Positions 17,461 to 26,699 of a DNA stretch of 64,000 nt are shown one piece after another. Below the pieces are notes generated by a model. It was given only the letters and a program-made list of their open reading frames with translations, ran no database searches and was not told where the DNA came from. Within the stretch, counting starts at the first letter, position 1. Each line of letters begins with the position of its first letter. Where the stretch lies: contig NC_014100.1 of NCBI RefSeq assembly GCF_000092285.1, positions 3,596,001-3,660,000 of the forward strand. Reading direction: 5' to 3'. Source of the stretch: Caulobacter segnis ATCC 21756. Lineage in GTDB: Bacteria > Pseudomonadota > Alphaproteobacteria > Caulobacterales > Caulobacteraceae. The position numbers and the translations under genes are program-made.

Positions 17461-18108
17461 TCAGCCTCCTTCCGGAGGGATGGGGTTGGTGTCGCTGTCG
17501 TTCTTGACGTCGGGGTCGACGATCGTCTGTGTCCTCCCGGTCGGCTGGATGAATTCGATGTGGAAGTTGAAACCGTCCGAGCCAGGATTATCCGAGTTCG
17601 TAGAGTTCTTTAGCCCTCTCTTCCGCACACCGAAGTAAAGCACCCTGCAGCCATCTTCCCGGACAACGCCACCGACGTCTCCGAGGGGATCGTCCTCGTC
17701 CTTGTAGACGTGGACGAGGCCTACGTTCCGGTCACTTGGATCAGCCTTCGTCGTACATCCATACTCATCGACCGTGAATTGCCAGTTGTTAAAGGAGGAC
17801 CCAAGCTCCACGACAACCCAACATTGTTGGGTCACGGCAATGTCGAGCGGTGAACCCAGAGCCATACTCTTGGCGGACGGCCCATTCAAAGCGACATCCG
17901 CCGCATATTTTTTTATCGTACTACCATCCACGATCGGGGGTGGAGGGTTCTTGGGCCTGTCCAGAAAGTAGTTCTTCGCTCCTCCCGATTTGTCCTCCTG
18001 GATGATGACGTGGATGATCTCCTTCGGCTTGAATCCCTTGTTTGTTTTCTTCGGAATGACTCCGAATTTGTTGCCCCCTGGAGCAACAGCGGCCTGAGCA
18101 TCGGTCAT
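17461..18108 (-). CDS. Hypothetical protein, TIR-operon partner (215 aa)
   Basis: Acidic, beta-rich protein without signal peptide or membrane segment. It has a repeated-proline N-region, FKPKEIIHVIIQEDKSGG, a central CWVVVELGSSFNNWQFTVDEYGC with two cysteines, and the C-terminal TQTIVDPDVKNDSD. Its ATG overlaps the TIR-TPR stop codon (ATGA), which argues for tight translational coupling. Local GC is lower than in neighbouring genes, hinting at separate acquisition. I have an unverified recollection that similar 'FKPKE...IIDPD' proteins carry the automatic label 'nucleotide synthetase'; I would not assign that function. Confidence 0.75.
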   Translation of the reverse strand: MTDAQAAVAPGGNKFGVIPKKTNKGFKPKEIIHVIIQEDKSGGAKNYFLDRPKNPPPPIVDGSTIKKYAADVALNGPSAKSMALGSPLDIAVTQQCWVVVELGSSFNNWQFTVDEYGCTTKADPSDRNVGLVHVYKDEDDPLGDVGGVVREDGCRVLYFGVRKRGLKNSTNSDNPGSDGFNFHIEFIQPTGRTQTIVDPDVKNDSDTNPIPPEGG

Positions 18109-19852
18109 TTCTGTGTTCCTTTGGCTTGAGCTAGGTACGCGATACTCCTGTCGACTTGGTCGAGCAGACGCTTGGCGCGGGTATACTCTGGGTCCTCGCG
18201 CAGCAGGCGGTCGGACTCCTGGCGGGCCTCGGCCAGCCGGGCCAAGGCCCCAGCGCGGTCGTCAGCGGCATAGGCAAGGCTTGCGTACGCCAGCTGCAAC
18301 GCCACCCAATCCGCCCGGATATTGCGGTCTCCGGGACGTTCGGCGAGTTGGGCGGAGATGATCTTCGCTGACTCGTCGCGCTCGACGCGGGCGCGCTTGA
18401 GGTCACCCGCGCGCTGATAGGCGTCGGCCATCCAGGCGTGGCGATTGACCATGTCGGAGGCCACGGCGCGCCGGCCGTCGTCCATGCGGCTAGCGACCTC
18501 GCGCATGGCGTCCAGCGAGCGATCGCAGCGCTCCAGCGCGGCCCGGGTGTCGCGCATCTTCAGCGCCACCGCGCAGAGGTTGCCCTGCGCATAGGCCACC
18601 TCCTTGCGGTACTCGAGGCTGCCGGGCTTCAGCCAGACCAGACTGTCGGCCAGTTGGGCGTAGCGTTCGTAGCCAGCCTTGGCCTTCGCCCAGTCCTGCC
18701 GGCGGTAGGCGATCTGGGCGACGCCGAACTCGTTCTGGGCGTGTTCGAAGATGCTCTGCGGATTGCCGGGGTCGGACATCTTGAGCCGACGCGTCGTGCG
18801 ATAGGCCTCGTCGAACGCGCCGAGCGCGGCGACGAGGTCGCCGCGTCGCTCGAAATCCTGGCCCACGGCGGTCATCACCCTGGCCCGGCGCGCGGCCGAG
18901 GACGGCGACAGGCGATCCGACCGGCCCGCGTAGTAGCCAAAGGCGCGTTGGCTCACGGCGCTCTGCACCGCGAGCTTCTCGCTTCCCTCCAGCTTGCCGC
19001 GCAGTTCGGTCGACATGAATTCCACCATGGCTTCGGCTTCCTGCCGCTGGTCCTCCGCCTCGCTCCGCGCCAGCACGGCCGCGATGCGCTGCCGCTCCGC
19101 CTCGTCCCGCGCCCGGACGGCCTGGGTCCTCTGGCGTTGCGCCTCGTCGCGCGCGGACAGGGCCATCGCCCTCTGGCGCCGGGCCTCTCCCAAGGCGTCG
19201 AGGGCCAGCCCTTTCTGCCTTTGCGCTTCGTGGCTGGAACTGACGGCGAAGGCCGTGAGCAGCCCCATGGTTAGCGCGGCGATCACGGAGACCACCGTGA
19301 CGGCCGTCACGGACCTCAAACGTCGTTGCGCGTCCCGCTGGACCAGTTCGTCCAGGCCCACGCCGGCCATTCCGGCCACGAGCTTCAAGAGCGCCAGACG
19401 ATGCCCATCGCGCTTGGGCCTGAAATCGGCCGCCAGAGGCTCTACGCCGACGCAGAGCGGGGCGGGAAAGGCCGTATCAGGCTCCCCCGCGATCAAGGCG
19501 GCCAGGATGGGACGATCGGGGTGCAGGGCGCGGAACAGCTCCACCTCACGCGCCACCCATGGCGAGGCCGCGGCATTGGGAGAGCAGATCACCAACAGCA
19601 CCTTGGAGACGCTGAGCGCCGCGCGGACCTCTCGACGCTCAGGTCATGGGCGGCCGGAAACTCCTCGCGATCGCGGAATATTGGCGTCAGCCGGCGCGGC
19701 GTCACGCCCCTTGCCGTTTCGCGGCCGACGAGCCGTCTGGGCAGGACGTATCGCTCCAACTGCCCATGGAGCCTGCGGCCCTGGACCGAGTCCCTGTGGC
19801 TGTAGCTGACAAACCCCCAATAGCGCGCGCCCGCCGGCCAATCCCCGTCCAT
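18105..19852 (-). pseudogene. TIR-TM-coiled-coil-TPR protein, reading frame broken inside the TIR domain
   Basis: The N-terminal part (from ATG 19852) reads ARYWGFVSYSHRDS...PRRLTPIFRDREEFPAAHDLSVE, the first half of a bacterial TIR domain. The second half, LLVICSPNAAASPWVAREVELF, continues in another frame that runs to 18105. The frames join at a GAGAG tract (19629-19633), where removing two bases restores the family pattern DLSVE-VRAALS. After the TIR domain come a membrane helix (SVTAVTVVSVIAALTMGLLT), a long arginine/glutamate coiled coil built of EARRQRAMAL-type repeats, and TPRs. It heads an operon with the next two minus-strand genes. It could be a decayed gene, a phase-variable tract or a base-call error. 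Confidence 0.75.
19295..19312. repeat. Palindrome containing GTGACGGCCGTCAC, inside the TIR gene
   Basis: Perfect 18-bp palindrome CCGTGACGGCCGTCACGG within codons for the membrane helix. Its 14-bp core is identical to the core of the larger palindrome at 19948-19969. Confidence 0.6.
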
Positions 19853-19947
19853 GGCCCCCCCGCCAATAGCCGTGATCCACCGCGTAGACTGGCAGAAGCA
19901 CGAGGGTTTCACAACGCAATCGTGCGCTTGGAGAACGTTCGCGCTTA

Positions 19948-19969
19948 CCGCGTGACGGCCGTCACGCGG
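19948..19969. promoter_or_regulatory. 22-bp perfect palindrome in the divergent promoter region
   Basis: Perfect inverted repeat centred on GGCC (core GTGACGGCCGTCAC). It lies 95 bp upstream of the TIR start and 76 bp upstream of the membrane-protein start. Operator for a dimeric regulator is the simplest reading. Confidence 0.5.
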
Positions 19970-20044
19970 CGGCGTCTCGTCGCACGCCTAGCCTCACGTC
20001 AATCGCGGCCTTCCCGGCTTGCCGATCAGAACGGAGGACTAGCC

Positions 20045-20551
20045 ATGAGCCTGAACAGCCTCGCCACTCGGCACGCGGTTCGGCCCGCCAACATCGCCGC
20101 CCGCGCGGACGGCCAGCCCGCGGAACAGAAGGACGCCTTCGAGCCCCTGACCCGCTACCTGCCCACCGAGACGATCACCGTCTTCGTCGCCGCCATCGCC
20201 GCCAGCGTTGATACGCCCGCGCTCACGCTGGCCGGCACGCCGCTACACGTTCCGTGGCTGCTGTACGGCCTCTTCGCCGTGCTCACGCCGGCGACCTACC
20301 TGGCCCTGGCCTACGCCAAGCAGCGGGAGGCCGAGCGGCAGGCGGGCGCGTCCAAGGCTCCGTTCGCGCCCCATCTGTGGCCGCCGATCGCCGCCACGAT
20401 CGCCTTCCTGATCTGGGCGCTCTCGATCAGGGGCGTCTTGCCCGACGGCGCCCTGAAGACGTGGGGCGGCCTGATCGCCGTGGCCGCCATCCTCGTCTCC
20501 AGCCTGCTGTCGCTGGCCGACCGCGTCCTGATCCCGAAGACAGCCGGCTAA
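20045..20551 (+). CDS. Small multi-pass membrane protein (168 aa)
   Basis: Starts at an ATG with GGAGG 7-8 nt upstream. The N-terminal ~45 residues are soluble (AEQKDAFEPLTRYLPTETI). Hydrophobic segments then follow: TVFVAAIAASV, VPWLLYGLFAVLTPATYLALAYA, LWPPIAATIAFLIWALSI, and GGLIAVAAILVSSLLSLA. I count three to four helices. It is first in a four-gene co-directional operon with a haem peroxidase, a lipoprotein and a metzincin, diverging from the TIR operon. It matches no family I can name; a pore or anchor role would be speculation. Confidence 0.8.
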   Translation: MSLNSLATRHAVRPANIAARADGQPAEQKDAFEPLTRYLPTETITVFVAAIAASVDTPALTLAGTPLHVPWLLYGLFAVLTPATYLALAYAKQREAERQAGASKAPFAPHLWPPIAATIAFLIWALSIRGVLPDGALKTWGGLIAVAAILVSSLLSLADRVLIPKTAG

Positions 20552-20597
20552 CCGGCCCGACCGTAACCCCCTCCCCCCCTCACCTCGGAGAATCGTG

Positions 20598-22340
20598 ATG
20601 CTGCTCTCTCTCGGACACGGCGACCGCATCGTGCTGGTCGACGCCGCCTCGCCTGCTGACATCCAACTCGCCAGGGCCGCTCGGGCCGAGCCCGATCGCA
20701 AGGCCATCACCGGAGCGGAAGCCGCCCTGGCGCCCCGCGCCCGGCGCGGGGCCACGGCCACCGGCGACGGCGATCGCTTCGGCTATCTCTTTCCAGGCGC
20801 GGCGACCCAGCCGCCGGTGGCCGGCGCGAAGCTGGACGCCTTGGCCGACGCCATGGTCGACCCTGCCGGCGGATCGGCGCGTTCCAGGCTTCCGGCCGTG
20901 ATGACCTACTACGGACAATTCATCGACCACGACATCACCGCCAACACCGACCGGGAGAACGGCAAGACCTTCACCATCGTCGGCGAGACGATCACGCCGC
21001 TGGCGCGCGACCTGGTCGTGTCGGGGATCACCAACCTGCGCCGGGCCAAGCTGGATCTCGATAGCCTCTATGGCGACGGTCCGCTGGACCATCCCCTGGA
21101 GGCGGTCATGCGTGACGGCGCCGCCATGCGGGTGGGCGGCGAAACGGACGTCACCGGCCAGTTTCCCGCCATGGAGCGTCCGCCTTTGCCCGCCGACACG
21201 GCGTGCGACCTCCCGCGCGTCGGACCGCTGGTCGCGGCGGGCTTGCTGGATCCCACCGCCGTGCCGCCCGAACTGCTGACGCCGGGCCAGCCCGCGGACC
21301 AGAGCCGCAAGGCCCTGATCGGGGATGGTCGAAACGACGAGAACCTGGTCGTGGCGCAACTGCACACCGCCATGCTGAGGTTCCACAACGCGGTCGTGGT
21401 CGCGCTGGCGCCGAGGAACCTGCCCGCCCGCGAGCTCTTCCTCGAAGCCCAGCGCTTCGTCCGCCACGTCCACCAATGGCTGGTGATCAACGACTACCTG
21501 CCTACGATCTGCGATCGCGAGACGCTCGACGCCGTGCTGGAGGCGCGAGCGCCGCTCTACCGGCGCTTCCACGAGGCGCGGCAAGGCCAGCTCCCCAGCG
21601 GCGCGCTGCCGATGCCGCTTGAGTTCTCGGTCGCGGGATTCCGGTTCGGCCACTCGATGATCCGCAACGGCTACGACTACAATCGTAACTTTGGCGCCGA
21701 GGCGAAGATCCTCCCCTTCGCCAGCCTCGACCAGTTGTTCCAGTTCACCGGCAAGTCGCCCAACCCCTTCCTCGGGGCGCCGACCCTGCCGAACAACTGG
21801 ATCGTGGAGTGGAGCCGGCTCACCGCCGACATCGACGCCGTCCACGACGCGCGTCCGATCGATACCCGGCTAGCGCCGACTCTGCTGGCGCTGCCCAACG
21901 AGAACGGCGAGCCCGAGGACCTGATGAAGCATCTGGCCCGCCGCAACCTGCGCCGTGGCTGGCTTCTGAACCTTCCCAGCGCGCAGACCCTGATCGGCGA
22001 ACTCGCCGCCGCGGGCCTGCCCGTCAGCCGCGTCCTGACCCAGGACGAGCTGTTGTCGGGCGCCACGGGTCCCGCCCTGACCGACGGCGGCTTCGTCGAG
22101 GCCACGCCCCTGTGGTTCTACGTCCTCAAGGAGGCCGAGATCATCCACGGCGGCGAACGGCTTGGACCGCTGGGTTCACGCATCGTCGCCGAAACCCTGG
22201 CCGGTCTCGTGATCGCCGACCCCGACAGCTACTGGAGCCGCGCGCCGAACGGAACGTGGCGGCCCGTCGACGATCTGCGTCCCGGCGGCCTGGAGATCAC
22301 CCGGCTGACCGACCTGCTGCGCGCGGCCGGGGTGCTCTGA
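20598..22340 (+). CDS. Animal-type haem peroxidase (580 aa)
   Basis: Member of the peroxidase-cyclooxygenase superfamily. The distal motif TYYGQFIDHDI places the distal His at residue 111; the proximal haem His is in FRFGHSMIRNGYDYN (His352). Asn, Arg and Asp residues around both motifs fit the family. No signal peptide is evident, unlike secreted peroxidases, so it could act in the cytosol or be exported without a classical signal. The ATG at 20598 (GGAG 7 nt upstream) is preferred over a GTG three bases earlier. It is 46 bp after the membrane-protein gene and 29 bp before the lipoprotein gene. It would oxidise halides or phenolic/lipid substrates with peroxide; the physiological substrate is unknown. 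Confidence 0.9.
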   Translation: MLLSLGHGDRIVLVDAASPADIQLARAARAEPDRKAITGAEAALAPRARRGATATGDGDRFGYLFPGAATQPPVAGAKLDALADAMVDPAGGSARSRLPAVMTYYGQFIDHDITANTDRENGKTFTIVGETITPLARDLVVSGITNLRRAKLDLDSLYGDGPLDHPLEAVMRDGAAMRVGGETDVTGQFPAMERPPLPADTACDLPRVGPLVAAGLLDPTAVPPELLTPGQPADQSRKALIGDGRNDENLVVAQLHTAMLRFHNAVVVALAPRNLPARELFLEAQRFVRHVHQWLVINDYLPTICDRETLDAVLEARAPLYRRFHEARQGQLPSGALPMPLEFSVAGFRFGHSMIRNGYDYNRNFGAEAKILPFASLDQLFQFTGKSPNPFLGAPTLPNNWIVEWSRLTADIDAVHDARPIDTRLAPTLLALPNENGEPEDLMKHLARRNLRRGWLLNLPSAQTLIGELAAAGLPVSRVLTQDELLSGATGPALTDGGFVEATPLWFYVLKEAEIIHGGERLGPLGSRIVAETLAGLVIADPDSYWSRAPNGTWRPVDDLRPGGLEITRLTDLLRAAGVL

Positions 22341-22369
22341 CCCTGAACACCTTCATAGGAGACAGTCCC

Positions 22370-23794
22370 ATGACGAGAACCGACTTTATCGCCAGGCGCG
22401 GCCTCGCGGCCGTCCTGCTGTCCACGAGCCTGCTGTCGGCCGGCTGCGCCACCGTGCAGTCCTTGCCGAAGGATGCCACCCGGGGGCTCGACCGCGACGC
22501 CGAAGGGCTCACCTACTTCCTGCCCAAGAAGCTCGCGAAACTGACCATCACGCGCGAGCCCGTCGATCCGGAGGAGCTGGCGGAGGCGCTCAAGGACGCC
22601 ACCGTGGCCCTGAAGGCCGCGAAGGCGGACCAGGCCTCCAAGAAGTCCGCGGCGGAAGGCGAGCAGGCCTTGCTAGACCAGCTGGCTTCAGACGCCAGCG
22701 CGCGATCGAGCCAGACCGAAACGGCCGAACTCGCCAAGGCCGCGCGGGACCTGAGCGATATCCGCGTGACCAAGGCCAAGGCCGCCGTCGACGCCGCCGA
22801 TAAGGCTTATCGGGCGGCGCTTCAGGGGGCGAGGTGCGCCTATGCCAGCAAGCTCGAACTGCTGCCCGCCCAGGCCGATGTCTCGCACCGCTACGTGGCC
22901 CAGCTTCGCCATAACTGGCTGCGCGACGACACGGTCAAGCTGGCCGTGACGCCCGCCGGCCTGCTGTCGTCCTCGAACGTCGTCGCGGCCGACCGGACCG
23001 GCGACATCCTCGTCGAGATCGCCGGCGCGGTGGCGGGGTGGGGTGGAGGTGGCGGCAGGTCCTCGCTATGGAGTTCAAGGACTCATATCCCGCAGGCCCT
23101 ACAGCCCGACTGCGGGGAGCCCCGGACCATCGTCCAGATCTTCGATCCGGCGGACGCAAGCGCGAGGGCGAAAGTCGCCGCCGCGCTTAAGAAGGCCGAC
23201 TACCCCTTCCGCGTTGGTCCAATTTCCGCAAAGGACAAGGCGGCGGTCGCCGCCGACCCGTCCCCGCCCGACGAGCCCAGCACCAGCCTGGACGCTCATA
23301 GCCCGGACAAGACGGTCGCTGAAGATATCTTCAAGGCCGACCGCGGGGCGATCTTCTACCGCTCCCCGCTTCCCGTGACGCTCACTCTCGAGCAGCGGGC
23401 GAACGGAGATGACTGGCAAGTCGTCGACGCGGTGCTGGCCCAACTGCCCCAGGCCGGTCCGATCAGCTACATCCCGGCGAACTCGTCCGCCTTCGTCAAA
23501 ACGGTGGACGACGTGGTCTTCACCGACGGCGTCATCGCCAGCTGGTCGCCCGAGCGGCCTAGCGAGGTGCTTGAGGTCGTGCGCCTGCCGATCAAGATCG
23601 CCACCGCGATCATCTCGGTTCCGGCCCAGATCCTGTCGCTGCGCGTCGACTACAGCAGCAAGGGCAAGGCTCTCGCCGACCAGCAAGCCGCCGAGATCGC
23701 TTCCGCCAAGACTCTGTCCAAGCTTCAGAAATGCCTGAAGGACGCCGAAGCCGCCGGAGCAGACGGCCTGGCCTGCCTGCCACCGGCGCCCTGA
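22370..23794 (+). CDS. Predicted lipoprotein with coiled-coil region (474 aa)
   Basis: Signal peptide with lipobox LLSAGC (Cys26), so it is membrane-anchored in the envelope. Residues ~70-150 are alanine/lysine-rich and likely coiled coil (EALKDATVALKAAKADQASKK). Later regions are mixed alpha/beta with a glycine run (WGGGGGRS). The C-terminal part has VVRLPIKIATAIISVPAQILSLRVDYSSKG, which could be a membrane-apposed segment. The start is fixed by AGGAG before the ATG. Third gene of the peroxidase operon. Function unknown. Confidence 0.8.
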   Translation: MTRTDFIARRGLAAVLLSTSLLSAGCATVQSLPKDATRGLDRDAEGLTYFLPKKLAKLTITREPVDPEELAEALKDATVALKAAKADQASKKSAAEGEQALLDQLASDASARSSQTETAELAKAARDLSDIRVTKAKAAVDAADKAYRAALQGARCAYASKLELLPAQADVSHRYVAQLRHNWLRDDTVKLAVTPAGLLSSSNVVAADRTGDILVEIAGAVAGWGGGGGRSSLWSSRTHIPQALQPDCGEPRTIVQIFDPADASARAKVAAALKKADYPFRVGPISAKDKAAVAADPSPPDEPSTSLDAHSPDKTVAEDIFKADRGAIFYRSPLPVTLTLEQRANGDDWQVVDAVLAQLPQAGPISYIPANSSAFVKTVDDVVFTDGVIASWSPERPSEVLEVVRLPIKIATAIISVPAQILSLRVDYSSKGKALADQQAAEIASAKTLSKLQKCLKDAEAAGADGLACLPPAP

Positions 23795-23833
23795 CGCCAC
23801 ACGCTGTTCCCTCATAGGAAAGGAGAAACCCCA

Positions 23834-24622
23834 ATGACCCGGGAGTCCGCCACCAACGCCAAGCCCCTCGCGCTCGCCAAGCGCAAGGACAAGTCGCGGC
23901 ACATCCATCACTTGCGGAACGGCTTCCGCTGCGACACCGATAGACGCGGCTACGCGACGCCCGACAACAAGAGCCCCGAAAAGCTCGTCGTCGACGCGTC
24001 CGAGGGCTTTATCCCGCTATGGGACAAGAACGTGATCCTCCGCTGGCGCTTCGCGGAAGGAACGCTTGATCACTTTCAGGACCCCGCCGCCGCCGAACGC
24101 GCCATAGAGACGCTGTTTGGCAAGGCCGTCCTGGCGTGGGGCGACGCCGTTCCCATCAAGTTCGCCAAGCGCACCGATGCTTGGGACTTCCAGATCGTCG
24201 TCCGGCAAGCCGACGATTGCGACGACAGCGGCTGCGTACTGGCCAGCGCGTTCTTCCCGGACGCCGGCCGCCATCGGCTCGATATCTATCCCAAGATGTT
24301 CGAGCAGAGCGATCAGGAGCAACTCGAGACCCTGGCGCACGAGCTCGGTCACGTGTTCGGCCTGCGCCACTTCTTCGCCCTGCTCTCGGAGAAAAGCTTC
24401 CCCGCCGAGATCTTCGGCGTCCACCGACGGTTCTCGATCATGAACTACGGCGAGGACAGCTTCCTGACCCAGGAGGACAAGTCGGACCTGGCCAAGCTTT
24501 ACGCGGCCGCCTGGAGCCGCCAGCTGACGGACATCAACGGGACGCCCATCCACCTCGTCCGCCCGTTCCACGAAGGGGCGGCGCCGAGCGGCGCGCTGGC
24601 CGTCGCGGCTGTCAGGGCTTAG
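23834..24622 (+). CDS. Metzincin (matrixin-like) zinc metalloprotease (262 aa)
   Basis: The zinc-binding consensus HELGHVFGLRH gives ligands His169, His173 and His179 with catalytic Glu170. A downstream SIMNYG supplies the Met-turn (Met203). This is the full metzincin signature. There is no obvious signal peptide or long pro-domain; the N-terminus is basic (KRKDKSRHIHHLRNG). AAAGGAG precedes the ATG. Last gene of the divergent operon; it may process an operon partner or an external protein. Target unknown. Confidence 0.87.
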   Translation: MTRESATNAKPLALAKRKDKSRHIHHLRNGFRCDTDRRGYATPDNKSPEKLVVDASEGFIPLWDKNVILRWRFAEGTLDHFQDPAAAERAIETLFGKAVLAWGDAVPIKFAKRTDAWDFQIVVRQADDCDDSGCVLASAFFPDAGRHRLDIYPKMFEQSDQEQLETLAHELGHVFGLRHFFALLSEKSFPAEIFGVHRRFSIMNYGEDSFLTQEDKSDLAKLYAAAWSRQLTDINGTPIHLVRPFHEGAAPSGALAVAAVRA

Positions 24623-24780
24623 CGACCGCTATCGGGTTCGGATGATTCGACCCCAGCGAAAGGGCCGGCCAAGCCAGCCCCTGGCCTCGGAACCGCCGGC
24701 GGGTGGCGGTCCCAAAGCTCGCAGGCTTTCCGAGCCTTACGGCCGCGTCGATGCTTAATTGCGGGGAAGCAGAGATTGCG

Positions 24781-24870
24781 TGGCGGTGAGAGAGGGATTC
24801 GAACCCTCGATAGAGTTTCCCCTATACACGCGTTCCAGGCGTGCGCCTTCAACCACTCGGCCACCTCACC
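24781..24870 (-). tRNA. tRNA-Ser (GGA)
   Basis: On the minus strand a complete class II tRNA can be folded: acceptor GGTGAGG with TCTCACC, anticodon loop CTGGAAC (anticodon GGA, codon UCC), a long variable arm as expected for Ser, TTCGAATC T-loop and encoded CCA. Confidence 0.95.
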
Positions 24871-25042
24871 AGCGCATGCGAGTCGGGGGTGGTTGAGACC
24901 CCCGGCGCGGGAAGGCGCGCAATATACTCAGGGACCGCCGCAGGGCAAGCGAACAAAGCGCGCCTCTTCATCGCGGGGTGAAACCGGGCGCGCGAACGCC
25001 TATATCGGGGCTCGAGACATTCCCGCCTTCGAGAGGCCCGCC

Positions 25043-25720
25043 ATGCTGTCGCTGAAGAAAACCCTCGAGATGCCCACCGTCGACACGGCCCTGCCCGGTC
25101 GCGCCGAGCCGATCCCCACGGCGGAGACTCACTTCGTCAACGGCCATGCCCTGAAGGGTCCTTATCCGGACGGCCTGGAGACGGCGATCTTCGCCATGGG
25201 CTGCTTCTGGGGCGTCGAGCGCATCTTCTGGAAGATCCCGGGCGTCTATGTGACCGCCGCCGGCTACGCGGGCGGGATCACGCCGAACCCGACCTATGAA
25301 GAGACCTGCACGGGCCGCACCGGGCACACCGAGGTCGTGCTGGTGGTGTTCGACCCCAAGGTCGTCACCTACGAGGCGCTGCTGAAGACCTTCTGGGAGA
25401 ATCACGACCCGACCCAGGGCATGCGCCAGGGCGGCGACATCGGCACCCAGTACCGCTCGGGCATCTACGTGACGAATGACGCCCAGGCGGCCGCCGCCGT
25501 GGAGTCGAAGGAAGCCTACCAGCAGGCGCTGTCGGCCAAGGGTCTGGGCGACATCACCACCGAGATCGCGGCCGCCGGCCCGTTCTACTTCGCCGAAGAC
25601 TACCACCAGCAGTACCTGGCCAAGAACCCGAACGGTTATTGCGGCATCGGCGGCACGGGCGTGGTCTGCCCGATCGGCTTGGGCGTCCCCGGGGGCGTCC
25701 CCGGGGGCGTCGAGGCCTGA
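25043..25720 (+). CDS. msrA: Peptide-methionine (S)-S-oxide reductase MsrA (225 aa)
   Basis: Reduces methionine-S-sulfoxide in proteins. The catalytic GCFWG motif is present with Cys54, followed by the family blocks [55 protein letters not shown] and [20 protein letters not shown]. The latter holds the resolving Cys near the C-terminus. The ATG at 25043 gives the usual length with an N-terminal extension. The C-terminus ends in a short VPGG repeat from a 12-bp GC tandem. The stop overlaps the next start (TGATG). Confidence 0.96.
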   Translation: MLSLKKTLEMPTVDTALPGRAEPIPTAETHFVNGHALKGPYPDGLETAIFAMGCFWGVERIFWKIPGVYVTAAGYAGGITPNPTYEETCTGRTGHTEVVLVVFDPKVVTYEALLKTFWENHDPTQGMRQGGDIGTQYRSGIYVTNDAQAAAAVESKEAYQQALSAKGLGDITTEIAAAGPFYFAEDYHQQYLAKNPNGYCGIGGTGVVCPIGLGVPGGVPGGVEA

Positions 25721-26073
25721 TGTCTCCTGACGCTTTCGACCGGGCGTGCCTGGCCCTGCCGGGCGCGACCCTGTCGATCCAGTGGGGCGACGACCACGTC
25801 TTCAAGGTCGGCGGCAAGATGTTCGCCGTCCGCGGCTCGGGCGTGACCCTGGGCGGCGGCGTCTCGTTCAAGGCCTCGGATGTGGCGTTCGAGGTCCTGA
25901 CCGAGTCTGGCCGGGCCGCCCCCGCGCCTTACTTGGCGCGCGCCAAGTGGGTGCATTTCCCCGACCTCGCCGCGCTCGATGACGCCGAAGTCGCCGACTG
26001 GGTGAAGACCGCGCACGGCCTGATCGCCGCCAAGCTGACCCGCAAGGCGCGCGCCGAACTCGGGCTGGCCTAG
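25720..26073 (+). CDS. MmcQ/YjbR family protein (117 aa)
   Basis: Small single-domain protein of the DUF419/MmcQ-YjbR class: [32 protein letters not shown] and [13 protein letters not shown] match the family pattern, which has a CyaY-like fold and probable DNA-binding activity. It is translationally coupled to msrA through TGATG. Its stop overlaps the convergent TetR gene by 4 bp. Molecular function in this family is poorly defined. Confidence 0.88.
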   Translation: MSPDAFDRACLALPGATLSIQWGDDHVFKVGGKMFAVRGSGVTLGGGVSFKASDVAFEVLTESGRAAPAPYLARAKWVHFPDLAALDDAEVADWVKTAHGLIAAKLTRKARAELGLA

Positions 26074-26699
26074 ACGCGCGCCAGCCCGCGCAGGGCCGTG
26101 GCCTCGATCGCTTCCAGCAACCGCTCATTGGTCAGGCCGGGGGTCTGCGGCGTCCATTTGACCAGCCAGATCAGCATGCCGACCAATAGCTGCACCACCA
26201 GCGGCGGCTCGCAGGGCGCGATCGTGCCGTCGGCCACGCCCTCCTCCAGGAACCGCTCCAGCGTCTTGCGAAGCTCGGCGGTGCGGGTTTCGATCGCCTC
26301 GCGCTGAGTTGCGTCGAGATAGGAATTGTCGCCGAAATAGAGCTGCGGTCCGTTGTCGACGCCGTCGTCCAGCACCGCGCGCAAGATGCGCCGAAGCTTG
26401 CACAGCCCCGTCCCGCCCGCGGCGTCCACGGCCAGCAGGATGGCCTCGAACCGGTCCAGCGACTGGTGATGGCCCGCGAAGGCCAGAGCCTGCTTGTTCG
26501 GGAAATAGTAGTAGAGCGCGGCGTCGCGCAGATCGAGCGCGGCGGCGATGTCGGTCATCGTGGCCGCCGCGAAGCCCTTGGCGTTGATGATCTCGATGGC
26601 GGCGCGCAGGATCGCCTCGCGCTTCTTCAAGGACTTCTGACTCTGCGCTAACGGTCGAATCTCGTCCGTCGGCGTCAGGGGTTCCCCCGCCCTCGACAA
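26070..26699 (-). CDS. TetR-family transcriptional regulator (209 aa)
   Basis: N-terminal helix-turn-helix: [46 protein letters not shown] is a typical TetR DNA-binding domain. The C-terminal helical ligand domain is not recognisable to a subfamily. It diverges from the TBDR gene at 27066, which is the most likely target together with itself. Confidence 0.92.
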   Translation of the reverse strand: MSRAGEPLTPTDEIRPLAQSQKSLKKREAILRAAIEIINAKGFAAATMTDIAAALDLRDAALYYYFPNKQALAFAGHHQSLDRFEAILLAVDAAGGTGLCKLRRILRAVLDDGVDNGPQLYFGDNSYLDATQREAIETRTAELRKTLERFLEEGVADGTIAPCEPPLVVQLLVGMLIWLVKWTPQTPGLTNERLLEAIEATALRGLARV

